The notes under the pieces: model-generated
Seen by the model: the letters and a program-made list of their open reading frames with translations, nothing else
Databases searched by the model: none
Told to the model about the DNA's origin: nothing
Shown here: positions 30,984 through 42,614 of the stretch, piece by piece
Numbering within the stretch: position 1 is the stretch's first letter
How the letters are laid out: every line of letters begins with the position of its first letter
Source: Gambelia wislizenii
Taxonomy: Eukaryota; Chordata; Lepidosauria; Squamata; Crotaphytidae
Assembly: GCA_030847615.1 (NCBI GenBank)
Contig: JAUMIR010000004.1
Location: 222,011,001-222,075,000, forward strand
Direction of reading: 5' to 3'
DNA: 64,000 nt
Position numbers and translations under genes: made by a program

Positions 30984-31458
30984 GCGGTGGGCATGAGTTT
31001 GGCCTCCCATCTGGGGGGGTGTGGGTGTTGCGGGCTGGTGGCCAGGTCATGGGCCTGGTCCTCCAGTGGGCAACCACCTCCCCAGGGGACGGTTAGGTAT
31101 GGGCACGTGGGCTTATCACGTGACCCATCACGTGGTTCATTTCCGGACACGTGACCAGCACGTGGCATGGTCTTGCGGCCAGGCACGTGTTTGATCACGT
31201 GTTCCCCCCACGTGAGCCCGTAGTCCGCCTCGTCGGCCGGACTGGGGTCATCAGGCAGGTTGAGGGCCCTCTTCCTGCCTAGGTTAACTCATGCCCAGTC
31301 CAACCGCTAACACCTATCACCAAGCTGAAAGTTGTGGCCTTTCCGCCAATTATCCTTTTCTTCTGTACAATAAACCTTTTGTGCATGTTACTCGGGTGTG
31401 TGTATCCTTGTGGGCAAGCGAAGGGGTGAGGGGGGGGGACCTTGACGCTCGGTCGCAA
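30984..31458 (+). repeat. B2 terminal repeat of Ngaro-like element
   Basis: This 475-bp direct repeat of B1 forms the 3' end of the element; host DNA (CCCCAGAATTCC) starts at 31459. It contains the third E-box array and a poly(A) signal at 31369-31374. Confidence 0.85.
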
Positions 31459-32618
31459 ACCCCAGAATTCCACAGGAGGCAGCCAGAGCAGTTAAAGTGG
31501 AATAGTAACACTATAACAGTGTAGTGTGAAAATCTCCTATGATTCTCAGGGTTGGTGAGAGGAGGAATCTGAGAGACTTTTTGCTAACTGGAAAAATCTG
31601 TTAACAAAAAAGTTTTGCCTTTACCACCATCTCCCACAGGATCAGAATGGGAGAACAGCTGAAGCACACTAATGTCATGTAATAAAGCAAGGCAAGATAC
31701 ACTGCTATCAGGCTTTACTTCTGCTTTCCTTCCCTCATGTGATAGGCCCCTAGGTTATGCGTTTGTAATGAACCAAGTGAACTCCAGCCAATATCTGAAC
31801 GTTCACCATTGCTTTCATACTTTCCATAACATTTTACTGTATTCTGTTTTATACTACATTGCATTTTATACATTTTTAAAAATCAGTTTTCATTTTATAT
31901 GTGCTAGTCTTTTGAACAGGATTAACTGAATCGAACAGCCATTATCTTATATTAAGTCTGCTGTGCAGGCTCCTTTTGCCTGCTTCTGTGGTTGGTTACA
32001 AGCCATTCTGAAAAGATTATATGTGTGTGTGTTGGTGGGCGGGCATATGTGGCTTTGCTGTTTGCAAAAGCTGCAGAGAAACGTCCATGATGAATTTAAT
32101 GTTACCAAACTTGTAAAGTCCAAATGTGTAAATGTGGGCACATGTCTATTTTAAAACAAGACAGCCACTCCTGAGTTTTTATAAAAGGGCACATATCTGA
32201 TTCTACGTGCACATGCTTGTTACACTTGACAGGTATGTGCAGATTTTGAACTTGGGTGTTTGTGTTCATTTGTGTTTTCTTGGCCTTCTCTGTGTATTTC
32301 TGTACTTTTATCTTAATATATTGTGCTTCTGGCAGGAAGGAATAGAGTCACCAGTGAAAGAGTAGTGAGAGAAAAATAGTGAGCAGAGTAACATATGGGT
32401 GGGGAAAAGTGCTATGAGAGGTAGAGAGAAACTGGCAAGAGGGGAAGGCCCAGGAGATAAAGTGATGAGAGGCAGCTAGGCATGCCAAAGATAAAAAAAA
32501 CCCCAAACTATGCCATTGCAATTACTTTGGCTTCAAATACAAATGTGTTTACAACATTTTGTTGGTTCCCAAAATGAACACCTAATTCCTCTAAAATCTG
32601 TCTCTGGGCTGGATGGTT
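31459..32618. repeat. Host flank duplicated on both sides of copy B, unit 2
   Basis: It appears identical to 25261-26420 over 1,160 bp. After 32618 (GGATGGTT) it continues into single-copy sequence, so this is probably the original right flank. No gene is seen. Confidence 0.9.
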
Positions 32619-32706
32619 ACTGGGGTCGGTGGAATTCTTTATTGGTGCCTAGAATAATGCCAGGAACCCAAGTACTAGAAACTGAGGGAAATATAGGCCA
32701 GAACCT

Positions 32707-34305
32707 AATTCTTAGGCTGCTGCCACACTGCAGAAATAATACAGTTTGACACCGCATTAACTACCATGGCTCAATGCTATGGAATTCTGGGATTTGTAGT
32801 TTAGTGAGACATTTGACAACAACAACAACAACAACAACAACTTATTTATATTCTGCTCCTCTACAAAATGCAATCAGGGTGGCTTACAATATTTAAAATA
32901 TACATCCCACCCTCAATTCCACCCCCTTAAAATACAATTAAATCGTTCAAAAATTAAAATATACTTAAAAATATCAAAATAAACAATAGACAGTGGCTGT
33001 AGTGAAGCCGGGACAAGTTAGATTTTCTTTTTGATGGCCGGGCATCTATTCAGGAAAGGCCTGCTGGAAGAGATCTGTCTTAAGAGCTTTTTAAAAGCTA
33101 TTTAGGGTGGTGATATGACAGATCTCATCCAACAGGTCGTTCCATAATCTGGGAGCAATAGCCGAAAAGGTCCTCCGGGTGGTCGAAGAAAGCAGAGTGC
33201 ATGGGGAGAATTATATGGAAGGAGGCGGCCCCAAAGATAGGTTGGACCCGAGCCATTTAGGGCTTTAAAGGTGATAACCAACACCCTGTACTGGGCCCAG
33301 AAACTGATGGGCAGCCAGTGATCTTAAGATTGGTGTTATATGGTCTCTTCTGGATGTACCCAAGACCAATTTGGCTGCCATATTCTGTACTAATTGACGT
33401 CTCTGGATCAAGCACAAGGGTAGCCCCATGTAGAGTGCATTACAGAAATCAAGATGGGAGGTTACCAGAGCATGTACCACAGTCTCAAAATCCCCAACTT
33501 CCAAGGAAAGCGCACAGCTGGTGTATCAGCCGAAGCTGATAACAGGCGCTCCTGACCATCATATTTACCTGATATGTCATCTGGAGTGATGGGTCCAGGA
33601 ACACCCCCAGACTGTGAACACAGTCCTTGGAGGAGAGTGTGACCCCATCCAGGCCTGGAGGTTGTATCCCAATGCCTGGGTTCGGGGCTGTTACCGTGAG
33701 TATCTCAGTTTTGTCTGTATTCAGCTTCAATTTGTTTTCCCTCATCCAGTCCATTACTGCCTTAAGACAATCATTAAGAGAAGAGACACCATCTGAAGTC
33801 AAAGCTGAAGACTGAGACATGTAGAAATATATCAGGGTGTAATCAGTGTACTGATAACACCCTGCCCCATGCCTCTGGATGATCTCTCCCAGCGGCTTCA
33901 TGTATATATTGAATAGCATCAGGGACAGGATGGCACCTTGTGGGATGCCACAATTAAGCTCTTTTCTTGCAGAGCAACTGTTCCCAAGCCTCACCCGATG
34001 GGATCTGCATGAGAGGAAGGAGTGGGACCACTGCAGTGCAGTGCCTCCAATTCCTAGCCTTCTCAGGTATCCAAGAGGATGTCATGATCTATTGTGTCAA
34101 AAGCTGCTGAGAGATCCAGTAGCACCAACAGGGTCACACTACCCCTGTCGATACTCAGGCAAAGGTCATCAGCTAAGGCAACCTTCTCTGTCAGAGAGCT
34201 CTGGTGCCACAACAAACTACAAATCCCAGGATTCCGTAGGTTGTAGCCATGATAGTTAAAGTGGTGTCTAACTGTATTATTTCTGCAGTGTGCCAGCAAC
34301 CTTAA
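32707..34305. mobile_element. Palindromic MITE split by an L2 LINE
   Basis: The left half (about 32707-32812) carries GCAGAAATAATACAG, CCATGGCTCAATGC and GGGATTTGTAGTTTAG. The right half (about 34195-34305) carries ACTACAAATCCCAGG, TAGTTAAAGTGGTGTC and ATTATTTCTGCAGTG in inverted order. The L2 copy between them inserted into the MITE. Confidence 0.65.
32817..34190 (-). pseudogene. L2-type LINE fragment, RT to C-terminus
   Basis: The minus-strand translation gives VTLLVLLDLSAAFDTIDHD, GIPQGAILSLMLFNIYMKPL, a catalytic box changed to YTDYT, and MDWMRENKLKLNTDKTEIL. It continues HSLGVFLDPSLQM and VTSHLDFCNALYMGLP. It is 5'-truncated at the fingers of RT and has several frameshifts. The 3' end lies in AAC repeats at 32817-32842, consistent with LINE tails. 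Confidence 0.75.
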
Positions 34306-35276
34306 TCCTAACACTAGACCCATCTAATCAATGAGATTTACAAGACCCATACAGCAGTTGATTCAGCAGGTCTACTCTAGTGAGGACTAACCAAGCCCCC
34401 AGCACTTTTTATATGTTCAAAATATCCAGTGTAGGGTAATTAAGTATAACAGCATTAACAAAAATAATCATGAGTATTCTAATACAAAAGAAGATAACGG
34501 ATGATAAGGCTTTGGTAGACTCATGAAATTGGCATTGCTGTATATAAGCATCTATGCAAATTCTACAATTTTTTTTTAAAAAATCCAGAAATTACCCATT
34601 CAAGGCTTCTGCACATTTTGGAATGTGAACTTGATAACAACCCTGTGGCAAAGAGCCCGGGGAAAGGTAGTTCACTGGGTATCTAATTAAGGACTCACTT
34701 GGAAAATTGTGCTTCTGCCATTAGCATTTTCCAAGTACCCAGAAGAGAGGCAGAGAGAGCATCATTGATATTATTTATTTATGTATTTGTTATAATTATT
34801 TATAGCCTAGTTTTTCCAAATCCTGGAATCAAGGTAACTTACAAAGGTTAGAAGAGATAAAAGTTAAAAATATAATTAAACCAACAATAAAATTAAGAGT
34901 GGTTAAGAACATGAGCATTAAAAAGAAAACAACAATAAGCACTATAAGCATATTCTGTAAAGCCCTTTCCCCTTGAACAATTAACCCTCAAAATCCTTCC
35001 CAAAAAAGAAAAGAAAAGAAAAAAGGCTACTTTACCATCTCCACCAACCAGGGGTATGGGAATTAGAAGGAACAGAGAACAAGTTTAGAGAATCAAAGGA
35101 GAGAATGGGTAAAACAATTATCTTGAGTCAAAACTCATATTGTAGTTTGGGAAACAATATGATTGGGGAAGCAGGAATAACTCAATTTGATGTGCCCAAT
35201 TCCTAATCATGTAGAAGTGAGTTCATCCTTCACTAACTAAAGCAGGTAAGAAAGTGTTAGGTACAAGGGTGAGATA
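34306..35276. other. Unassigned, with an L2/CR1 3' tail
   Basis: About 34770-34985 (TTATTTATAGCCTAG, AAGGTAACTTACAAAGG, then A-rich) is the minus-strand 3' end of an L2/CR1 LINE. The rest is unassigned and no gene is seen. Confidence 0.4.
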
Positions 35277-35566
35277 GGACTTTCTCAGATGTGGCAAAAA
35301 CCGCATCATAAGGCTGCCACAATAACACAAAAGGGCAAAATTATCAAACTTCATAGTTGTTCAGCCATTTAGCATGGGCATGAATAAGGGGTCACTTTTA
35401 TTGACAGCTTAGCCTGTCAATAAAAAAGCAATGCCTCATCTGCACCAAAGCTATGCCCCCAGTATGGCTCAATGAGGAGGTTGTCTGATAATTTTGCCCT
35501 TTATGTTATTGTTGTGTCCTAGATGACATGGTTTTCTCCTGCTTTTTACCTTGTCTGATAAAGTCC
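35277..35566. mobile_element. 290-bp MITE, GGACTTTCTCAGA termini
   Basis: The left end GGACTTTCTCAGATG and right end TGTCTGATAAAGTCC are inverted. The centre has a hairpin with TATTGACAGCTTAGC and CTGTCAATAAAAAAG, also seen as a motif in 54796-55367. The flanks ATA and TAA do not form a clean duplication. Confidence 0.7.
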
Positions 35567-35639
35567 TAAGAGGGATTCACCCATTATTTGGCATATTGGA
35601 TACTCCAGTCAGTCACAGGTGAGTGAGGGTAAGGACTGT

Positions 35640-35962
35640 GGACTTTTTCAGATGCATCAAATATAACGCAAGCAGCCTCGTCGTGTTGTGAGGCTGCTGC
35701 GCTGCAGAGCATCGGTTTCGGATGACGCTCTCCCCTGCCAGTACTGTTGCGGTACCGCAGGGAGATTTGAGCGTCATATTTCGTCGATTTTTAAGCACGA
35801 AAGTTGATCGTGATTAAAAACCAACGAAATATCAAATCTCCCCACAGTACCACAACAGTACCGGCAGGGGAGAGCGTCATCCGAAACCGACGCTCTGCAG
35901 CGCAGCAGCCTCGCAACGCGACGAGGCTACTTGCGTTATATTTGACGCATCCGAAAAAGTCC
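35640..35962. mobile_element. 323-bp CpG-rich foldback MITE, GGACTTTTTCAGATGC (copy 1)
   Basis: The whole element is a near-perfect palindrome with arms over 140 bp. Landmarks such as GCAGCCTCGTCG and CTCTCCCCTGCCAGTACTG on the left recur inverted on the right. It is the same family as 36790-37118, only about 830 bp away. The flanks are TGT and TAT. Confidence 0.85.
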
Positions 35963-36789
35963 TATGTATTAGTATCAGCCAAAACATTGGTTAGAGATTT
36001 CTAGTGTTTAAAATGATGTGTTCATAATCATGATTTTAAAAAAATCAACCTACTGTTTAAAATCCCAAATGTTACAAAAACCTGTCCTGTATAACAACAG
36101 GAAATTATTCTCTGATTTGGGAAAATGATTGAGTGAAAACACCTGAAAAAGGCTGGTTTACATTGAAACCTTTGTACTCTAACTGGTTTTTGTTCTTTTC
36201 TGAAATAAAAACAAAACCCTATAATTATATTGTTGGACTGCAGTACAAATCCAATTACAACTCGAATCTCTCATGTGAGCAAGAGCAATATTTGAACAAG
36301 AATACTGTTCTTGCTAGTTTTACTGTCGTACTCTTCCTATATCATTAGACTTGGCTGGAGGGAGCATATTATGCCTGTGTTTTCCAGTATTCGCTTAATA
36401 CTCACTTCTTCTGGTGTAAGACAAGGTATTAAATTTGCATCATTAGTTTAGAACTACTGGGTCGTGACCTGTAAGAAGGTCATGTGACATCCTGACTTGA
36501 GATGCATTGCCTCATCATTACTTTCACTGTTTTAAAAGAAAATAATGGACTTCCAATAAACAGAGGAGGAAGAACAGAAAGACTCAGTTAAAGGTGAAAA
36601 TGAAACACATAGTTTGGGCCCTAGATAATCATCCTACCATTTGTTCAGTTATGGATGGCTTCAGTATCTCATTATATTCATTCTTCTTTAAATTAGCTTT
36701 CCAGTTGCTGCTGTGATGGAATATACAAGGGACTGAGCCAAAGCTTTGTAGAAGATGTTAGCTTTCTGTTCAGATCTGAAAGAGAATTA
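35963..36789. other. Unassigned low-copy sequence between two foldbacks
   Basis: No gene or repeat is recognised. Confidence 0.35.
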
Positions 36790-37118
36790 GGACTTTTTCG
36801 GACGTCTCAAATATACCGCAAGCAGCCTCGTTGCGTTGCGAGGCTGCTGCGCTGCAGGGCATCGCTTTCGGATGATGCTCTCCCCTGCCGGTACTGTTGT
36901 GGTACTGCGGGGACATTTGAGCATTATATTTCGACGGTTTTTAAGCACAAAATTTGATTGTGATTAAAAACCGGCGAAATATAATGCTCAAACGTCCTTG
37001 CGGTACCACAACAGTACCGGCAGGGGAGAACATCGTCCAAAAGTGATGCCCTGCAGCGCAGCAGCCTCGCAACACGACGAGGCTGCTTGAGGTTTATTTG
37101 AGACATCCGAAAAAGTCC
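36790..37118. mobile_element. 329-bp CpG-rich foldback MITE (copy 2), TTA duplication
   Basis: The ends are GGACTTTTTCGGACGTC and GACATCCGAAAAAGTCC, with TTA directly outside both (36787-36789 and 37119-37121). The arms match copy 1, including GGCTGCTGCGCTGCAG and TACCACAACAGTACCGGC. It has no coding capacity. Confidence 0.85.
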
Positions 37119-37792
37119 TTACTCACATATTCCAGTTGCTCCAGGTGTAAAGTATAAAATGTATAAAATGAGAATGAGGTCCTTTGGAATAGCTGGTAGA
37201 GGTGAAGAAGTAAAGATCACAGAGAAAGATATATGAACCAGGATATAGGAGCCAAAACATAAAAGGATTATGACTATACAACCATAATACCCAAGTTGTC
37301 CTACTTAAGGCAATCTCAAAAGGAATAGTAAAATGGAGGGTAAAGGAATGTCAGCTTGGCAGGAAGACCTCCACTGCAAGAGACAAATGGCAGATGTAGA
37401 AGGTCAAGCCAGAGAACCAAAGTGTAAGAATAGAGGAGCAGGGGACAAAAAATGGGGGCAATTGTTTTCTAAAAGATCAGTAGAGAAAGCGTAGTTCTCA
37501 TAGGTTGGCTAGACACAAAAATAGAAATTCAGAGGTTCACAAGCCACAATGGAGCTTCCAGTAGATAACATGAAGGGGCCAAAATCAAATCAGACAAATG
37601 TGGTCTTATTTATTTATTTATTTGATTTATATTCCACTTTTCTCTGAAAATGGGACTCAAAGAGGCAATACAGAATGTAAGTTGAAACAAAACTGCTAAA
37701 ACAATATGTGGTATGAAGTTTTAAAAGCATTAAATAGTCAGTCTAACTGAAACGTGGTCCAGTATCAGATACTTAGTTAAGTCTACTACTTA
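37119..37792. other. Unassigned, with a LINE tail
   Basis: About 37605-37730 (TTATTTATTTATTTG, ATTCCACTTTTCTCTG, GGGACTCAAAGAGGC) is a minus-strand L2/CR1 3' end. The remainder is unassigned. Confidence 0.4.
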
Positions 37793-38323
37793 GGACTTTA
37801 CCACACCAGGAATTGAGTTCTGGAAGCAAACGGGAACATACCAGTTTGAAAACACTCCCTATCACACTTCCTCTGCAATCCTGCAATTATTCTCCTTTAG
37901 TGACCCATGGTCCTATGCTCACTCTTCCACATTGCCTTGCTATCCACACCTCCCTCCCAACATATGCCCTCCTCAGTGCAGGGCAAAACAATAAAATTTT
38001 AAAAAGGAATAGTAAAGGGGAAAAAAAAGTAAACGTTACCTCAGCCTGCTTGGGAATAATGAGGAGGGAGGGGGAAAGGGGGAGAATCATGGCCACTCAC
38101 ATACTGCCAGTATCAGATTTGCAGTGAAAGGGGCCGATCACATGAGAGAACTGGAATAGCAGTGCTATTGGCAGCAGTTGATATTTCCCCATCAATGAAA
38201 AGCTGCAATCCACCAGTGATTCCAATGCAAATCAGGAGGGACATGACATCACATGATAAACCCCAAGCAAAGATGCAATTATCCAGCTCCAAGTGCAATT
38301 TACTGCTTTGTATAATAAAGTCC
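37793..38323 (+). mobile_element. 531-bp MITE, TTA duplication
   Basis: It begins GGACTTTACCACACCAGG and ends ATAATAAAGTCC, with TTA on both flanks (37790-37792 and 38324-38326). It shares start and CCATCAATGAAAAG landmarks with 7702-8190. It has no coding frame. Confidence 0.8.
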
Positions 38324-39115
38324 TTAGTTAACCTAGTCATGATTGCAACAGTCTTGCCATGATTTTTGTTCCCCCCACCCCAAAACTACTTTACTGGGCA
38401 TCAGCTGCATAGGGAGAAGGAAGTTTATTCTGCTGATGATTGGAGCACAGATGAATGACATTTCCATCATGTTTTTTTTGGGGGGGGGATCAGTCCAGAA
38501 AAAAAATACTTAGGGATTATCTATATCAGGCTATAAAATGTGGATTGATGTGCACTCAGGCCAATTTGCAGCAGCTTTCATTTGTCTCAATGATTTTCCG
38601 GCAAGATTGCAGGTACGCGAAGCTATCTGTGTTTGTTGTTCAAATGGGCATGCCTGCAAATCAAGATGGCAGATGCAAGTGAATTACTCATGTTTTTATT
38701 CCCACCAGTTGCTGCCACCAAACAGTATTTTTAAAGGATATCCAAGGTGCTTAAATAAATAGACAAAAGGGGGGAAGACTGTTTTGTTGCCTCAACGCAT
38801 GATCACTATGGTGAAAATCCAACATGGTGGTTCAGGGGCCAGCAAGCTCTGCCCCCTGCACATGTCTGAATAATCAGTTTTCTACTTCCACTCTTATCGG
38901 GAATGCACAGCAAAGCAAACTGGTTGCCCCAACAAGTTGGGAATGCACATTTCCTTTGGATTTGTTTTTAAACAATACGGGGGAAGCTGTGAAGGTATTT
39001 GGTGTTTTTGTTCCCCCCTCCTACCAGATATGATAGATTGATGTGGGATCTCATTAAGACGAATCGTATTCTCCTCGAATTCTATGAAGAGTATTTTCAC
39101 CATTTAGACAACCCC
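38324..39115. other. Probable unnamed interspersed repeat
   Basis: The right end (about 39087-39115) shares GAGTATTTTCACCATTTAGAC with 47708-47740, and GGAATGCACA / GGTGTTTT words occur in both regions. They may be two copies of an unidentified non-autonomous element. No gene is seen. Confidence 0.4.
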
Positions 39116-39189
39116 TTTGTTATACTGGCCATTACTTTTAAGACATTATTTTTTTAAAAATAAAAACACAGAAAGCACTTATTGCATAT

Positions 39190-39420
39190 TAAAAACAGCA
39201 GACCCATAGCACACCTAGTTAAAGGCTGAAAGCAGGTTTAGATATAAAAGTCTTTGCTTTCCAGCTAAAAGAGAACAGATGGGGAAGGGCAACCAAGCTT
39301 CCCTTGGGAAGAAGTTCCATAGCCTAAGAGCAACCACTGAGAAGGCTCTCTCCCATGCCCTCACTAGATTAGCCTGGAGGATGGTGGGGTGAAGAGAAAG
39401 CTCTCCCCTCAAAATCATAA
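39190..39420 (-). pseudogene. L2 LINE ORF2 C-terminal fragment
   Basis: The minus-strand reading WERAFSVVALRLWNFFPREA, then SLLAGKQRLLYLNLL, matches the conserved end of L2 ORF2 (RAFSVAAP.LWNSLP type). Only the terminus survives. Confidence 0.65.
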
Positions 39421-39426
39421 GACTAA

Positions 39427-40047
39427 GGACATTATCAGATTAGTGTCTAAAAATGCTGTAATTCCATGAATGAAGATTGTGGGAACATCATGGCATTGTA
39501 ACACTTATTATTGCACATTGCTGTAATCACACAAGAAATGCCATGGAATTATCGCATGACCACCACTAGCACTTTAAGAACGGGAGTTTACTTTCATGAT
39601 TTGGCACGGGCAAGATTATGGCAGTTCTCATGAGAAGACGTGAGCATGCTTAAAACTCCAAAAACACCTTAATTAACAAAGTAAATGAACACAAAAGCAC
39701 TGAAACAAACATAAAAAACATGCAAACTATAGGGGATAGTTCATAAGAAGAGCATCCTGTGCTTTGTTTTCACATTCTCACACAGATGTTTTCTCACTAA
39801 GGACTATCCATTCATGCTGTAATCTTGTGATTATAATGGGATGCGTTTTCACACATGGTCAACAGTGGGGGGGAAAAGCACTATTGATGATCTATTGATG
39901 GCTTCTCCCATCAGTTAGAAATGACACCTTTTTCACGGCTGGAACACAGAGTAATAATGTGAAGATTACAACATTGTGCAATAGCGGGCCCATTTGTGCT
40001 ACCCTGATGTCATAATCCCATGGTTTTTGCCATGTCTGATAACGTCT
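39427..40047 (+). mobile_element. 621-bp MITE, TAA duplication (copy 2 of the 3893 family)
   Basis: The ends are GGACATTATCAGA and TCTGATAACGTCT, with TAA on both flanks (39424-39426 and 40048-40050). It aligns with 3893-4503 throughout. It has no coding frame. Confidence 0.85.
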
Positions 40048-41511
40048 TAAAACAGGCTATGTGGGGAGATTTGGACCATTTCAGATACTACTCAAACTAA
40101 TTGAATTTACATCCTATACAGTGGACCAAAAGCAATTACATGTTTTAGAAAAGAAGAGCCAAGGCATAGCCACTGAGAAGTGAATTTTGTGGGGAGAAAC
40201 GTGACAAGTGCCAAGGAGAACTCCTGAGGAATGGGGTTCATACGTGCTTAATGGGTGGGTTGAGGTCACAAAAGGGCCACAGTAACTGTGACATTTTCAA
40301 ATAATATTTAGAAGAGTGTTGCTTTTATTGCATTTCCCAAATGGACTAGCTGTGTGCAGGCAGGCTTGAAGTTTTGAAACAAAACTTTGGCAGCCTCATT
40401 CCTGCATGCTAACATAGATGTCTTCATACCTGAGAACAGTGTTGGCTCCAGATTTTCCTTCAGTGGCTCCATTTCCTCCTCCCTACCAGTATTGCTACCA
40501 CTTGCTTGCTTGGAGAGGACAGATAAAGAAGGAGCAACAGTAAGGTGAAGGAACCACAGGTCCAGTATGCTTCATGGTGGATTAACAGTGGAAGACGGCA
40601 GAGGTAAGGATGTTGGCAGGTGTCCAACAGTGCTGAATCTTAATCGTGGCCCTTCCTGAGAAGCCAAATGAATAAGTTGTTAAAAAATGTACAAGATGGC
40701 TTCCTTAAACTTCACCTAAATAAAGTACAGCACTATGTTTGAAGTTATGCTTCACATATCTCTGTACCATAGCATAAACAGAATAATTCACACATTTGTC
40801 AGTTCCATGTACTGTATTAGCCTGTCTAACAAAATGCTGTTTTATGGAAAATATACAAGTCTGGGCTTATCTGGAATGTGAGTTTTCTTAAAACATGTTT
40901 TGGCACTGAAATGGTTTAATGAAACACACAGCTTGTGGGTGAGGCATTGAGGTTTTCACCAGTCTCCTCTCCTGTCACTAAGGGAAGACTACAATTTGGG
41001 GAACTCCTGTTGTTTAGTAATACATCTATTTCAACACTCTATTTTTAAAATATATAAACATGCCTTCATAGCAACACTGAGACAATTTAGATTTGTTTCT
41101 GCTAATAATGGATTATTTTGGGTGGGGGGGGCCACATGGGACTGAATTGGAAAAAAATGCAGTTAAAACCATGGGACTCATGGAGAAGGATTAGGGCTGA
41201 AAGACCAAAGGAAAATGTGGGAGCATAGAAACTTAATTCAGTTGGAAGCCACTGAAATTTGCATAACTGTAGAATATATCTACTGTTTATGGACATTAAG
41301 GCCAGATGCTGTAACCTGCCATTCTCATGCTTATTGGTGCATGATTACTGTTTTGAGTGCTTTAACTTTGCTCTTAAACTGAAGAGGGTTTAAAATCCTG
41401 TGTAGAATATTAGAACTGCCCTTTTCACACAAAGAAGACTCTTATTAGGGAATGAATCTTGAAGCATGCACACAGTGTCCTGCAAAAGATGGATTTATTC
41501 TTATTTAACAG
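40048..41511. other. Unassigned low-copy sequence
   Basis: No gene or clear repeat is recognised over 1.4 kb. Confidence 0.35.
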
Positions 41512-41582
41512 AATCACAGAATGGTAGAGTTGGAAGAGACCACAAGGGCCATCCAGTCCAACCCCCTGCCATGCAGGAAAGT
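41512..41582 (-). repeat. CR1 3' terminal fragment
   Basis: AGAATGGTAGAGTTGGAAG, GACCACAAGGGCCATCC and AGTCCAACCCCCTGCC form the minus-strand CR1 3' terminus. Confidence 0.75.
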
Positions 41583-42614
41583 GAATTAGTAAGTGAATAT
41601 TCAGTTCTGCAAATAGCGATCAAGATTTCTGATTGCTATTAGAAGCTCCCCTTCCTCCAAATCCTTCTGAAGAGACAAGAGCTCCTTTTCACCAACACAC
41701 TATCCAGCACGTAGCCTGGCTGGTCACATTCAAATCAACATAAGCCCTGGAATTAGAACACATGGTCCAGAATCCTACTGGTGTCTGACACATACATAAG
41801 TTCCTCCATAAAGGTGGTTAGCTTCCCCCCCCCCCACAATACATGACAGCTACATCCAAGTCAAAGTTCCAGAAGCAGAGCTGCACATGTAATGCCACTG
41901 TGAAATTCAGGTGTGAATTCTCAGCCAATGTGTACATGCCCACTCCTGCTGATATTGGTGGTTGGTTTCCTTTGGCTGTGCCCTCCACTGTGCAATGTAT
42001 TTAATGGAGGAGTCACTTAGCAAAATGTACAATTCTGCATGCAGAGATTTATGCTATGCAGTCTCACTTTAAGATCTTGACCATGGTGTGCAAAACAAAG
42101 AAATTGTTACAAAAATCTGAAAACATAGTCATGCTATAAACCCACCCCAAAGGAGTATTCAAATTATCTGCCAAATGATTCATCTACTTCCAAACTAGCC
42201 AAGATGATTATTTGGCACATACACAGATTGCCACACATGTAGTCCACAGTAGCATGATAACAGTAAGAGTCTAAAAGGGAGCCAGTTATACATATATCTC
42301 TAGAAACAGGGGACATGAAGTGAACAACAAGTATTTACGGTAATTCATGACTCCCCAAAACTGAAGTTATATTGGTTATTAGAAAAATACAAAAATTGGT
42401 TCATATTGGATTTAATAATTAAGACTTGAGTCATTTGCACATATCAAAGACCGGTATTGTAGCACAGAGAAAGCCAAGACATACAGGTAGAAACATCCTT
42501 GAGCTTTCAGTAGAATCAGACCAAAACTAGATGTACCAGGGATCCCAAAGGCTGAAAAAATTGAGAAATATGCAATTTTCAACACTGGGGAGGTGCATGT
42601 CATTCCCATTGTTC
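41583..42614. other. Unassigned low-copy sequence
   Basis: No gene or clear repeat is seen apart from a C run near 41826-41837. Confidence 0.35.

Larger units (their letters stand above)
26421..31458 (+). mobile_element. Ngaro-like tyrosine-recombinase retrotransposon, copy B
   Basis: The order is gag, RT/RNase H, YR, then split direct repeats B1-A2-B2. YR in place of a DDE integrase, no aspartic protease, no LTRs and no methyltransferase domain point to Ngaro. DIRS has inverted terminal repeats and a methyltransferase. The complete element should start with A1, a copy of 30558-30983, but the left edge lies within gag. Gag, RT and YR frames are open; RNase H has one premature stop. Near-identity to copy A suggests recent origin. 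Confidence 0.85.

Noticed and set aside
26421..31458. Gypsy/ERV-type LTR retrotransposon
   Set aside because: There is no DDE integrase, no protease motif and no LTR pair; a tyrosine recombinase and B-A-B repeats are present instead.
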